DNA from: Plantago ovata
Taxonomy: Eukaryota; Streptophyta; Magnoliopsida; Lamiales; Plantaginaceae
Length of the DNA stretch: 64,000 bases
NCBI GenBank assembly: GCA_028274465.1
Contig: CM051455.1
Location: 75,254,489-75,318,488 of the forward strand
Direction: 5' to 3'
Below the pieces are notes generated by a model that was given only the letters and a program-made list of their open reading frames with translations, ran no database searches and was not told the origin of the DNA. Positions within the stretch are counted from its first letter, which is position 1. Each line of letters begins with the position of its first letter. The position numbers and the translations under genes are program-made. Below are positions 32,825-42,660 of this stretch, piece by piece.

Positions 32825-33177
32825 GCTGAAACAGGTATTCAGCAAGCCAAAGTATTCTTGTTTAAAAGCCCGTCCACTAATTTCTTCTAAGAAATGATAA
32901 GTCACTACATGATTGCTGAAACAGGCATTCAACAAGTAATTCCTTCAAAACGGGTATTTGTTAGGAAACTTGATCACTTGCTGAGACAGGCACTCAGTAA
33001 GAGAAAACCTAAGGATTGCTGAAACGGGCATTCAGACAATCAAAGATACTGAAACAGGTATTCAAGTATCAAGGGAATATTCTGAGACGGGAACTCAGAA
33101 AAAGAGCAAAACTCATCTCTCAGATTTTACCAAAGGATATCTCAAGTACAAAAGAATTTACTGATACGGGAAATCAG
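32825..33177 (+). repeat. F hairpin array: CTGAN-ACRGGNA-N'TCAG, eight units
   Basis: Eight short hairpins with a 7-nt loop ACRGGNA (N is T, C or A). Units: GCTGAA/TTCAGC at 32825, GCTGAA/TTCAAC at 32915, CAAA/TTTG at 32946, CTGAG/CTCAG at 32981, CTGAA/TTCAG at 33019, CTGAA/TTCAA at 33049, CTGAG/CTCAG at 33082 (7-bp stem when extended), CTGAT/ATCAG at 33161. The base pair next to the loop changes as A-T, G-C and T-A with both sides altered together. No function is known to me. Confidence 0.85.
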
Positions 33178-33216
33178 AAATATCTTTTAAACTTAAGAAA
33201 ATATGAGATATCTAAG

Positions 33217-33226
33217 TAAGGGGGAA
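33217..33226 (+). promoter_or_regulatory. Polypurine-tract-like run in F, after the hairpin array
   Basis: TAAGGGGGAAC, with the same run in R (there duplicated by a SINE insertion). No LTR follows directly; the accessory gene region does. An internal extra polypurine tract would fit Sirevirus habits, but its use is inferred. Confidence 0.5.
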
Positions 33227-33229
33227 CTT

Positions 33230-33706
33230 TCAGCAAGTATCTAGGTTATTTATGCAAACTCGCTGAAAAGATTCTTGTCTATTTCAGCAAGCAATCTAAT
33301 CCCTTAAAACTCGGTAAAATCAATTTGTGACGTTAATCGGGCACAGATAAACTCGTAATAATCATGACATGAAATTCAATCGTGGCCATTGATTAAAAGG
33401 AGTTACTAATCTAACGGTTAACAAAACAAAGAGAGAGAGTGCTCTGACGGTTTTAGTTAGTGGGCCACTACGCATTCAATGCAAAGGCTCCACTAACGCC
33501 TTTGTTTCTCTGTTTTACCCTTGCTGAGAGCTCAAATCGATTGAGTTTCTCACACATCAGAGACACTATATAAAGAAGGAGTTAGAGAAATGACAAAATT
33601 CTTTAACTCACATTTCCTTTCTCTGCAAATTTTAGCCTGAATCTACTGTACCTCCGGTCAAAAAGCAAACTATCTCTTTCGTACACATTTTCTTCTCTAT
33701 AAAGAA
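33230..33706 (+). promoter_or_regulatory. Possible separate promoter of the F accessory gene
   Basis: No ORF in this interval. CACTATATAAAG at 33564-33575 is a good TATA box, followed by a pyrimidine-rich leader (CTCACATTTCCTTTCTCTGC and TTTTCTTCTCTAT) and an ATG at 33707. TCTAACGGTTAAC at about 33410 is an upstream palindrome. Together these look like a stand-alone plant promoter; activity is not shown. Confidence 0.45.
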
Positions 33707-36015
33707 ATGGCACCAAGAGACAGTCCTCAAGTCCTCAAAGTCGTCAAAGGTTGACAGTGCTGAAACGCACTGCTCCGGTGACTACTCCGGCATCAAACAC
33801 AACGAAAGTTGTGTTGAAAAACGATAGGATATCTGAAAAACCTATGCCTCCGTCATATCTTGACACTGCAAAGTGTGAGATGTTGATGCAATGGGGGATT
33901 TGCAAAAGAGAAGTACATTCGGTACTTCTATGAACAAGAACTCGATGACGAAATGAAGAGGCGCTTGAGTTTATCAAGCAGCAAGGCCTCATGAACTTTA
34001 TATCTGCTCGCACTAAGCAAGTGAGCATGATATACAATGGAATTCTACAATAATGCAGAAATCCAGTCCCTTACTGATAGTAAAGGAGTCACTGAAAAAG
34101 TGATCTTTACTACAGTTCAGAACACGCAAATCGTCCTGAAATGGACTGATTTAGCGGAAATCTTTCAGATTCCAACCACTGGAACTGAAGATGACGTCAC
34201 TGCCACTGACGAAGAAATTGAAGCTTTCTACAGTGACGTCAGAAATGAGAAAATGAAGAAAGGCGAGATTGCTCCCGTGACTTGGACAAAGCACGTTAAG
34301 AGAAAGCATCTCTGCCATTCACTTGGTCTAGTAGCTCTGCTACTGATAAAAGTTCTGGACTCCCAAGTTGGAGGAATTGACCAAGTAGGCCTGAGAAGAT
34401 GGCCGCTGCTGATGCATATCCATGAAAATAAAACGAACTTAACTGGGCTAAGTACATTTTCAACAGGCTTGTTGATTGTGTTACTAAGTTCAAGGTAAAG
34501 GTAGAAGACAACAAGGTCTCACCTTCCTTTCCAGTTATGTATGGAATAAAGATATGCTATATCCTTGAACATTTCAGGATTCAGCTGAGAAACCCATTGC
34601 CAATCAAGAAATCTGTATGCAATGTGGGAAGATCCTTCTACAAGCAGAATGTACCTAAAACTGTTGGCAAGAAACTAGAAAAATCAAAGAAGACAACAGT
34701 TGCAAATGTTGTCAGCACAAGCCAGCAAAAAGGTATACAACAGCTGCAGATGTCACCACTCAGCAACTTAGAGATGAAACTGCTGTAGATGGTGGTGACA
34801 AAAATGAAACTGCTGTAGTTGATCAACAAGGTACGTGTACAACAGCCGTTGCTGAAAATGCAACTACTGACGCCTCTGGGAAACTGGAGAAATCTAACAA
34901 GAAAAAGAGGAAAGCTGATGATGACACTCACACTGCAGCGTCATCAGCAAACCCGTACCAAAGAGGAAAAGGACAGGCAACACAAGGAAGAAAACACTGG
35001 CTCGCAAGTCAGTCCCTGTTGTCCATGACCTCTCAGACAATTCCCAGACAATTGCTGAAACGCATTGCCAGTAGATGTTGACAAGGTAGTTACTGAAGCC
35101 TATGTCAGCAACATTGAAGTGTTTGCGGAAGCCTTCAATGATCGACTCAACGTTGATCCTTCTACTGAGAACAGACCACAAGGCAGTGGAAATGAAATTC
35201 CTGCCCAAGTCCCAGATATCTACATTGTAGATAATCTAGATGATCAAACTCTGGAACCAGCAAGTGATATTGCTGCTGATCTGCAAATGCGGCACTTGCT
35301 GATGCTGCTGAAAAGATGGTTGCTGAACAAGCAACTCATCAAGTTGCTGAAACCCAGGTTGCTGAAGAACCAGTTGCTGAGACAGCAATGGTTCAAGTTC
35401 CAGAAGTTTCTGAAACACAAGAAGCACTATTCAACGACGCATCTCGTGATGCTGAGAATACTGGCCCAAGTTCACCAAAGACATCAATTGACAAAGTCCA
35501 GCTTGTACTGGAAGCTATAAGCCAACAAATGGAGTTGGAGATTGAAGAATCATCCAACAATCCATTGATGTCTTCATGACAAGCAGTGAGCTTAAAGGTC
35601 AAGATGCTTCTGCTCAACTTGTCATTTCAGAGACAAGGGAGATTGCTGAAACCGCGCAGCTTTCTCAAACAGAGCAAGACAAGAAGTCTGCTGAAGAAAC
35701 AGTCCAAGAAAATGAAGAAACTGTTAATGCTGAAAGGACTGCGCCACAACCTGTCCTTCTTCAGCAGGTAGATAATTCAACCATCAGTAAACTTCAAATT
35801 CTGAACTTTTCTTTTGCTATATTATGTTCTCTTACAGACTTCTCAAGATGCAAGTCAGATGGTGTTGAAGCCTGTGCACCAGCCATCACACAATCCTGTC
35901 CGCAGTAGTTCCGTTTTGGTAATAAAATAAGTTGACAGCTTCTATTGTATCTCACTCAAATTTATATCAGGATGAACAAACGGAGGCTGCTACTCAAGCT
36001 CCTCAAGGAATGGAA
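33707..36015 (+). pseudogene. F accessory gene after pol (plant-transposon-protein-like N-terminal part)
   Basis: ATG at 33707 opens MAPRDSPQVLK, but frames change several times (near 33740, 33895, 33960, 34040, 34340 and later). Legible parts in order: AKCEMLMQWG, ARTKQVSMIYNG, EFYNNAEIQSLTDSKG, LKWTDLAEIFQIP, IAPVTWTKHVKRKHLCHSLGLVALLLIKVLDSQ, MYGIKICYILEHFRIQL. Then comes a Lys-rich region and a long Ala/Glu/Val/Gln-rich repeat-like region (VAETQVAEEPVAETAMVQV). The first part resembles the putative plant transposon protein domain; Sirevirus-like elements often carry an ORF here, sometimes called envelope-like. Two possible introns lie at 35768-35970. The gene runs into the N gap. Confidence 0.6.
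35768..35970 (+). other. Two candidate introns in the F accessory gene
   Basis: CAGCAG/GTAGATAATT ... TTCTCTTACAG at 35768-35837 and CGCA/GTAGTTCC ... TTTATATCAG at about 35905-35970. The bordering exon sequences are nearly the same in S, while the interiors differ strongly. The second contains stops in all frames I followed. In F the second donor seems to have lost one G. Confidence 0.5.
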
Positions 36016-36115
36016 NNNNNNNNNNNNNNNNNNNNNNNNNNNNNNNNNNNNNNNNNNNNNNNNNNNNNNNNNNNNNNNNNNNNNNNNNNNNNNNNNNNNN
36101 NNNNNNNNNNNNNNN
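36016..36115. other. Scaffold gap of 100 N
   Basis: Exactly 100 unknown bases, the conventional size for a gap of unknown length. It separates forward F (cut in the accessory gene) from inverted R (cut in its post-pol region). Confidence 0.98.
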
Positions 36116-36348
36116 GTAGTGGCCCACTAACTAAAATCGTCAGAGCACTCTCTATTGTTTTGTTAACCGTTAGATCAATAAACTCCTTTTAATCAATGGC
36201 CACGATGTATTTCATGTATGATTATCGAGTTATCTGTGCCCGATTAACGTCACAAATGATTTTCCGCGTTTTATGGGATTAGATGCTTGCTGAAATTCAG
36301 ACAAGAATCTTTTAGCGGGTTTTGCATAAATAGCTAGATACTTGCATG

Positions 36349-36527
36349 AAAAGTTCCCCTTATTGCCAATGAGGTCTAGCTCACTTGTTAGACTGAGGTT
36401 CCTGTCATGACCACTAGAGGTCATAGTTTCAATTTCTTTGGCAAAGTGAGGTTTTACCGAGTTATTATAGCTTTTAATGTTATCTGAAATTGTCATGTTC
36501 GATATTAAAAAAAAAAGTTCCCCCTTA
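36349..36527 (+). mobile_element. SINE-like insertion in R with target-site duplication and poly(A)
   Basis: F has a continuous AAGGGGGAACTTT here. In R the same stretch is split by about 150 bp that end in a run of ten A and are flanked by AAAAGTTCCCCTTA (36349-36362) and AAAAGTTCCCCCTTA (36513-36527). The head is tRNA-like: TCTAGCTCACTTGTTAGAC as A box and GAGGTCATAGTTTCAATTTC as B box about 30 nt later. This fits a tRNA-derived SINE on the plus strand. Confidence 0.68.
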
Positions 36528-36566
36528 CTTAGATATCTCATATTTTCTTAAGTTTAAAAGATATTT

Positions 36567-36922
36567 CTAATTTCCCGTATCAGTAAATTCTTTTGTACTT
36601 GAGATATCCTTTGGTAAAATCTGAGAAATGAGTTTTGCTCTTTTTCTGAGTTCCCGTCTCAGAATATTCGCTTGATACTTGAAAACCTGTTTCAGTATCT
36701 TTGATTGTCTCAATGCCCGTTTCAACAATCCTTAACGTTTTTCTCTTACTGAGTGCCTGTCGCAGCAAGTGATCAAGTTTCCTAACAAATACCCATTCTG
36801 AAGGAATTACTTGCTGAATGCCTATTTCGGCAATCATGTAGTGACCTATCATTTCTTAGAAGAAATTAGTGGACGGAGCTTTTAAGTAAGAATACTTTGG
36901 CTTGCTGAATACCTGTTTCAGC
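36567..36922 (-). repeat. R hairpin array (counterpart of the F array)
   Basis: Same hairpins in the same order: a perfect GCTGAA/TTCAGC stem at 36904-36922, a perfect CTGAG/CTCAG at 36646-36662, others with one mismatch (36567, 36679, about 36709, 36746, 36786 and 36814). On the minus strand the loops keep ACRGGNA except for ATAGGCA, ATGGGTA and ACAGGTT. Confidence 0.78.
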
Positions 36923-36941
36923 ATTCTGCCAAAAGTATCCT

Positions 36942-38440
36942 TTATTGAGGTAGTACAATCAATCCAAGGTTATACCTTAGCATTGCGAACCTATTATCTG
37001 GTAGGGGCTTGGTAAAGATGTCAGCAAGTTGATCATCAGTACCTACTTTCACAACCTCAATATCTCCTTTTTCCACTAATGAAATGATGTCTAATATCAA
37101 TGTGCTTAGTCCTAGAGTGAAACTTAGGATTTTGCGTGATAGCAATAGCACTTGTATTATCACAAAAGATTGGTGTTTTCTTTGCAGAAATACCATAATC
37201 TCTTAATTGTTGCTGAATCCATAGGATTTGAGCTGTGCAACAACCAGCTGCAATGTATTCAGATTCAGTGGATGAATTGGCAACACAGGTTTGCTTCTTG
37301 TTGAACCATGATATTAATCTAGTACCCAAAAACTGACAAGTTCCAGAGGTACTTTTTCTATCAAGAGTTGATCCTCCATGATCAGCATCAGAATAACCAA
37401 CCAATTCTAGTCCAGAATCTTTAGGATACCATAATCCAACATTGATTGTACCTTTGACATATTTCAGTATCTTGATTGCCTTTTTGTAGTGTGATTCTCT
37501 TGGATCAGATTGAAATCTTGCACACACACAAACAACATACTAAATGTCAGGTCTACTTGCTGTTAAATACAACAAGGAACCAATGAGCTTCCTATACTTG
37601 TGTTCTTCAACACTTTTATCTTCTTTAGTATAGCCCAATTTGGTACCAACACTCATAGGGATCTTTTCAGGTTTCTCTTCCTCTTTGATCCTAAACTTTA
37701 TGAGCATTTCTTTCGCATACTTTGCCTGATTTATGAATATTCCATCTTTGAGTTGCTTGACTTGCAATCCTAGGAAATAATTCAATTTTCCCATCATCCT
37801 CATTTCAAACTAGTTTGTCATGAGTTTGGCAAAATCATCACAAAGTTGCTTGTCCTTAGATCCAAAAATTATGTCATCCACATAAATTTGAACTAAGAGT
37901 ATTTTACCATCATGGTTCATGGTAAATAAGGTTTTGTCAACTTCACCTTCTTGAAACCATTCTCCAGCAAGAACTTAGCCAAGGTATCATACCATGCTCT
38001 TGGTACTTGCTTTAGACCATATACAGCTTTCTGAAGCTTGTATACCATCTTGATTTCTGAGGGAAGTTCAAAGCCAGGGGGTTTTTCTAAGTAGACTTCT
38101 TCAGCAAGTTCACCATTCAAGAATGCACTTTTAACATCCATTTGGTAAACAATGAAGACATTGTGAGAAGCAAAGGCCAAGAAAAGCCTAATTGCATCCA
38201 ATCTTGCAACTGGTGCATAAGACTCATCATAGTCCAATCCTTCAGTCTGACAGTAACCTTGAGCAACTAATCGTGCTTTATTTCTTGTTACTTCACCAGA
38301 CTCACTCAACTTGTTTCTGAACACCCACTTTGTACCAATAGCTTTCTTGCCTTCAGCAAGTGGTACAAGTTTCCAGACTTTGTTCCTTTCGAATTGATCC
38401 AGTTCTTCTTGCATTGCCTTTATCCATTCAGAATGCTCTA
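36942..38440 (-). pseudogene. pol: R reverse transcriptase and RNase H
   Basis: Same protein as in F. It keeps the [18 protein letters not shown] segment that F lost. Lesions: loss of one A in the [10 protein letters not shown] region (near 37944), a stop in place of Gln after SRPDI (near 37540), and loss of about 10 bp in the IRHHFI region (near 37085). RNase H motifs SDADHGGSTLDRKST, STESEYIAAGCC and DQLADIFTKPL are clear. The last residues are LGLIVLPQ, then TGA-free TAA as in F. Confidence 0.88.
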
Positions 38441-40325
38441 AAGCTTCTTTTATGGTTTTGGGTTCAATTTCTGAAACAAAGCAAGAGAACAATGATTCTA
38501 CTTCTACGACAGTTGCTTCTTCAGCAAGTCCATGAGTAGTAGATGCTTTGGATCTAGTCACTTGGCGTTTATTAATATCGCCAATCATATCCGTAGAGGG
38601 ATGATCTCTAATCCATTTATTAACAGGTTTTCAGCTTGTTGGATCAGGATATGTTTGCTCATCAGCATGTGACTCTTCAGTATGTACTTGTTCAGCACTA
38701 CTGGAATTTTGTGTTTCTACTAAGATAGGTTCATCAGCAACTGTTTGTTCAGCATTGCTTGAATGTGGTAGTTCATCAGCAGGCACTGGAGGTTGCGTAG
38801 TTTCAGCAACTTTCGGAGCAACTGCGTCTTTTGCTGGAAATTCCTTGTCGTGAACTATATTTATCTTGTCATGACTTGGGGGAGGAGAGTCATTGTCAGA
38901 ATCATCATTTAGTTCAATTGACTTGATTTGCCTAGCATTAGATTCAGTTCTTTGCTCATGTATGATTAACTTTTTCATACATTCTGATATTTCTTCTTCA
39001 GCAGGCACTCCTTGTGTCTTTTCATAGAATACAACATGCACTGATTCTTCGATCTTTTGTGCCTTTTTATTGTAAACTCTATAAGCTTTACTATGAAAGG
39101 AGTAACCAATAAATATCACATTGTCTGCCTTTGGTTGAAATGTTCTTAGGTATTCTCTACCGTTATTAAGAACGAACCACTTGCAACCAAATACTCTTAG
39201 ATGAGTGATATTAGGAGGTCTTCCAACAAACAATTCATAAGGAGTTTTGTTGTATTCCTTAGTAATCAAACATCTGTTTTGAGTGTAACAGGCGGTATTA
39301 ATCGCTTCAACCCAGTAAGCCTCACTTATTTCAGTGTCAGCAAGCATTGTTCTTGCGGCTTGTTTCAGGGTACGATTCTTCCGTTCAGCAACACCGTTTT
39401 GCTGTGGTGTCCTTACTGAGGATAACTAATGTTGTATGCCTTTTGAAGTGCAAAACTTAGTTATGTACTGGTTTACAAACTCAGTACCATGGTCAGTCCT
39501 TATGACTTTTACCTTGTCATTTTTCATGACTTCAAGCTTATTCAGCAAGTTAGGTATTTGAGTCCTAGTTTCAGATTTGTGCTTGATGAATACTACCCAA
39601 GTGAATCTTGAATAGTCATTCACCACGACCAGACCATACTTCTTACCAGCATAGCTTGTTGAAGATGATTCAAACAAGTCCATGTGCAAGAGTTGTAAAG
39701 GTTTTGTAGTTGACGGTACTACCTTGTTCTTGACAGAGGATTTGGTTTGCTTTCCTTGCTGACATGCATTGCAAACACCATCCTTCTTAAAAGTAACCTT
39801 AGGTAATCCAACTACAAGTGCCTTTTTAGACAGCTTATTCAGCGTCTTGAAGTTTAGATGACTTGTTCATTTATGCCATAACCATGCTTTTTCAGCAAGG
39901 CAATCGTGATCTGAGACAAGGCATTTTTCAACGATTGTTGAAGACCAATCAACGGTGTACAAGCCTCCTGATCTTCTTGCAATCATAATTACCTTTTTAG
40001 TCTCGAAATCTATAAGTTTATATTCATCACTTTTGATTTTGATGAAGTATCCTTTGTCAGCAAACTGACTCATGCTGAAAAGATTAAACTTAAGATTTTT
40101 GACATAAAGAACTCCAGTAATGGTTATGCATCCTAACTTCACGTCACCATAGCCTTTTGTAGAACCAGAGCCTCCACCAGCAAACCTTATTGTTGGACCT
40201 TTAGACAACCGTCTACAGTTTATAAGGTTATTCTTGTTGCCCGTCATGTGCTTTCCACGACCACTGTCAAAGTGCCAGATTGCATTGTTTGTCTCCGTGG
40301 CTGATGTCTGTACAATCAAGAGCAA
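38441..40325 (-). pseudogene. pol: R protease and integrase
   Basis: Protease IWHFDSGRGKHMTGN keeps D-S-G. The integrase zinc-binding part is in frame with protease (CLAEKAWLWHK), unlike F, but TGA replaces Arg just after it. The core shows MHMDLFESS, VVVNDYSRFTWVV (Asn where F has Asp beside the motif), VIRTDHGTEFVNQY, a TAG in place of Gln near 39427, then NGVAERKNRTLKQAARTM. The tail is acidic, as in F. A frameshift or stop lies near 38630. Confidence 0.85.
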
Positions 40326-40330
40326 ACAAG

Positions 40331-42548
40331 TTAATTATCCAATATTGGATGTCCATTAACATGTTCAAGAATGCGTCCAGTGGAAACCCAAGTCTTAAAT
40401 TTTTCAACTGTGACTTGTTTTCTACTTGCTGAGGAACTAGGAGGTTTTGAGCTGAAAGACTTTTGATTCGTGCTGATCAAGTCCACTTTCTGATGTGGTG
40501 TCTTGCTCTGTTGACCTTTTTGCTGAACATACTTTTCAGTAAGTTCTTTTCTAGCAAGATTCCTTCTAGCCCTAGCATTAAGAGTCTTTTTAGAACTCTT
40601 AGGCTTGATTTTCTTCATCTTTTTGAAGTATCTTTGCTGACTTTGCTTATACTCGTGAAAAAGTTGACTTTGCTTGGTTTTGAAACCGAGTCCACTTTTC
40701 GGAGAATGCTGAGCTTTCGTGTCAGCAACCTTTAGTAATCTTTCCTTTTGTCTTAACACATTGCTTTTCAGCAACTTGTTTGGCGGAATGCTTCACATCA
40801 TCCTTCTTCTTTTCAGTTTGCTTCACAGCAACCTGTTTTCCTTTTAAAGTCTTGTTACTTTGAGTAGCAATAGCGGGCTTTATGGTCGTAGGTACTTGAT
40901 TGCATGTTTCAGCAACCTTAGATTGACCAAACTGATAGAGTTCTAGTTGACCACTATCAGTAGCTCATACGAAGGAAATCGGTGATTTGTCTTTACTCAA
41001 GATTTCTACGTCATCACCTTCATACGTTGCACCTAAACCTTCTTTCTGAGATGGATCTCTCAAATAAGAATTTAGTTCAGTCAGCGTATTACTTGCGTCA
41101 GCATAAGATTTGAAATTGATTTTCATCTTTTTCATTTCGTGGATTTCAGCAAGTAACTTTAGAATTGAGGATTGATATTCTTCCAATTCTAATGCCATTT
41201 GAGAATTCTCTGTAGCTTCAGCAATCAACTTCTTGAGACGCCTTATTTCAGCATCCTTTTCTGTGTCAGAGGTAGGGTTGTTTACCTGACCGGCCATGAG
41301 GCAGAACTCGTAGTTTGACACATCTGGATAAGCTTCCATAGCTATTCCACAAACTTCTTTGCAAATCTCCACGTCTAGAGTGGCTTCTTCATCGTCAGTG
41401 TCTGAGCTTTCATCCTCACTGTCTTCAGAGCTAGTATCAATGCACAATGCGTCGATCTTTGCTTGAAGCTTCTTCTTTTCATCAGCAATAAAAGCTCTTT
41501 TGAACTTCTTCTTCTTTTCAACAGATTTGCCTTTCAGCAAAGGGCAATTTGCTTTGAAGTGTCCAGGCTTTTTGCAGTAAAAGCAGAGATCATTTCCAAC
41601 TGTTGGTTCTTCTGATGAAGTTACTTGCTGAGCTTGCTTGTTCAGCGAGCTAGTCTCATTCTTGTACTTATGGTAGTTGTTACCAAGATGCTTTTTCAGC
41701 TTCTCTTTTGCTTTTCGCCTTTCAAGTTCCTTACTAATGAATTTCTTCATGTTTTTGACAACTAAAGAGTTTTCATCAGCAGGCTCTTTATCATTCTTCT
41801 TTTCAGAAGATGACGGCTTTGCAGCAAGAGCAATGTTTTGCGATTTTTCAGCAAACACATTTTCTCTTTGCGTTGTCTCATAGTTGACAGTAGCAAGATG
41901 AGAGAACAACTCTGTTAGTGTAATGTCTGGCATTCCTTGATTGTAATAGAAATTCTGAGTGTGGATCCATTCTTGATTCAGACTTCTGATGATGGTTTTC
42001 ACCTTCTCAGAATCTGAGTAAAGATTTCCAACACCCAAGGCTGCCATTTCATTAACAAGAGTTGTGAATCTGAAGTCCAAGTCTTCTAGTGACTCGTTTG
42101 TACCTTGTTTATAGTTTTGAAACTTTAATTTAAGTACATTCAGTTTGTTTTCCTTGGTTTTGTCAGATCTAGCACAAAGATCTTGAACCATTTTCCAAGC
42201 TTCCTTACCAGTTTTAGCACCCCACAGTTTGCACTGTATGGTATCCGGAGTTGATCGAATGATGATGTTTCTTGCTTGGCCATCAAGACGGAATCTCTTG
42301 GCTTTGTCAGAAGTCCATTCCTCTCTTGGTTTTGGCACAACGGTATCAACCGGTTCGCCTAAGATAGTTTCCTTTCCAGCTTCAATGGTCTTGTGAGGGA
42401 AACTCCTTTCAACCTTAGTGATCTTGATAGGTCCATGATTAATGACAGTGACCATCTCATCACTAATGGCTTCAAGATGTAGCATCATGTTGTTTCGCCA
42501 TTTTTCGTAGTTTTCCAGCTTCAGCAAGGAAGCGTCTCTTAAAGACAT
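40331..42548 (-). pseudogene. gag: R gag
   Basis: Opens MSLRDASLLKLENYEKW and stays open for 527 codons, including an intact zinc knuckle CFYCKKPGHFKANC. Compared with F it lacks most of the coiled-coil-like part after NNPTSD. TGA near 40965 replaces Arg in SFVRATD, a frameshift lies near 40750, and the last part again ends ILEHVNGHPILDN followed by TAA, with protease in a frame offset by 2, as in F. Confidence 0.85.
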
Positions 42549-42641
42549 CCTGTCAGCAAAGCACTACCAAACTGATCAAGTGAGAGTGATTTACGGAAAG
42601 CTCCTAAGGGGATCTAGGTTCAGTGCTGAAGGTTAAAGAAC

Positions 42642-42658
42642 CTCGAGCTCTGATACCA
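42642..42658 (-). promoter_or_regulatory. R primer-binding site (initiator Met tRNA type)
   Basis: On the minus strand TGGTATCAGAGCTCGAG, two bases after the LTR end ACCAACA. Confidence 0.85.
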
Positions 42659-42660
42659 CT

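Larger units (their letters stand above)
25301..36015 (+). mobile_element. F: Sirevirus-like Ty1/copia element with accessory gene, 3' end lost in gap
   Basis: A 5' LTR of about 1.6 kb, initiator-Met-type primer site, gag with a long charged C-terminal part, protease, integrase, RT and RNase H, then a hairpin array, a purine tract and an accessory gene running into the first N gap. A long ORF between pol and 3' LTR and the GGTATCAGAGC primer site are features of the Sirevirus/Maximus group. The hexamer GCTGAA occurs unusually often throughout. It inserted in the 3' LTR of H. Confidence 0.85.

Noticed and set aside
33707..36015. True viral-type envelope glycoprotein
   Set aside because: No signal peptide, convincing membrane anchor or Cys pattern could be read; charged and Ala/Glu-rich composition argues against it, so it is called an accessory gene only.
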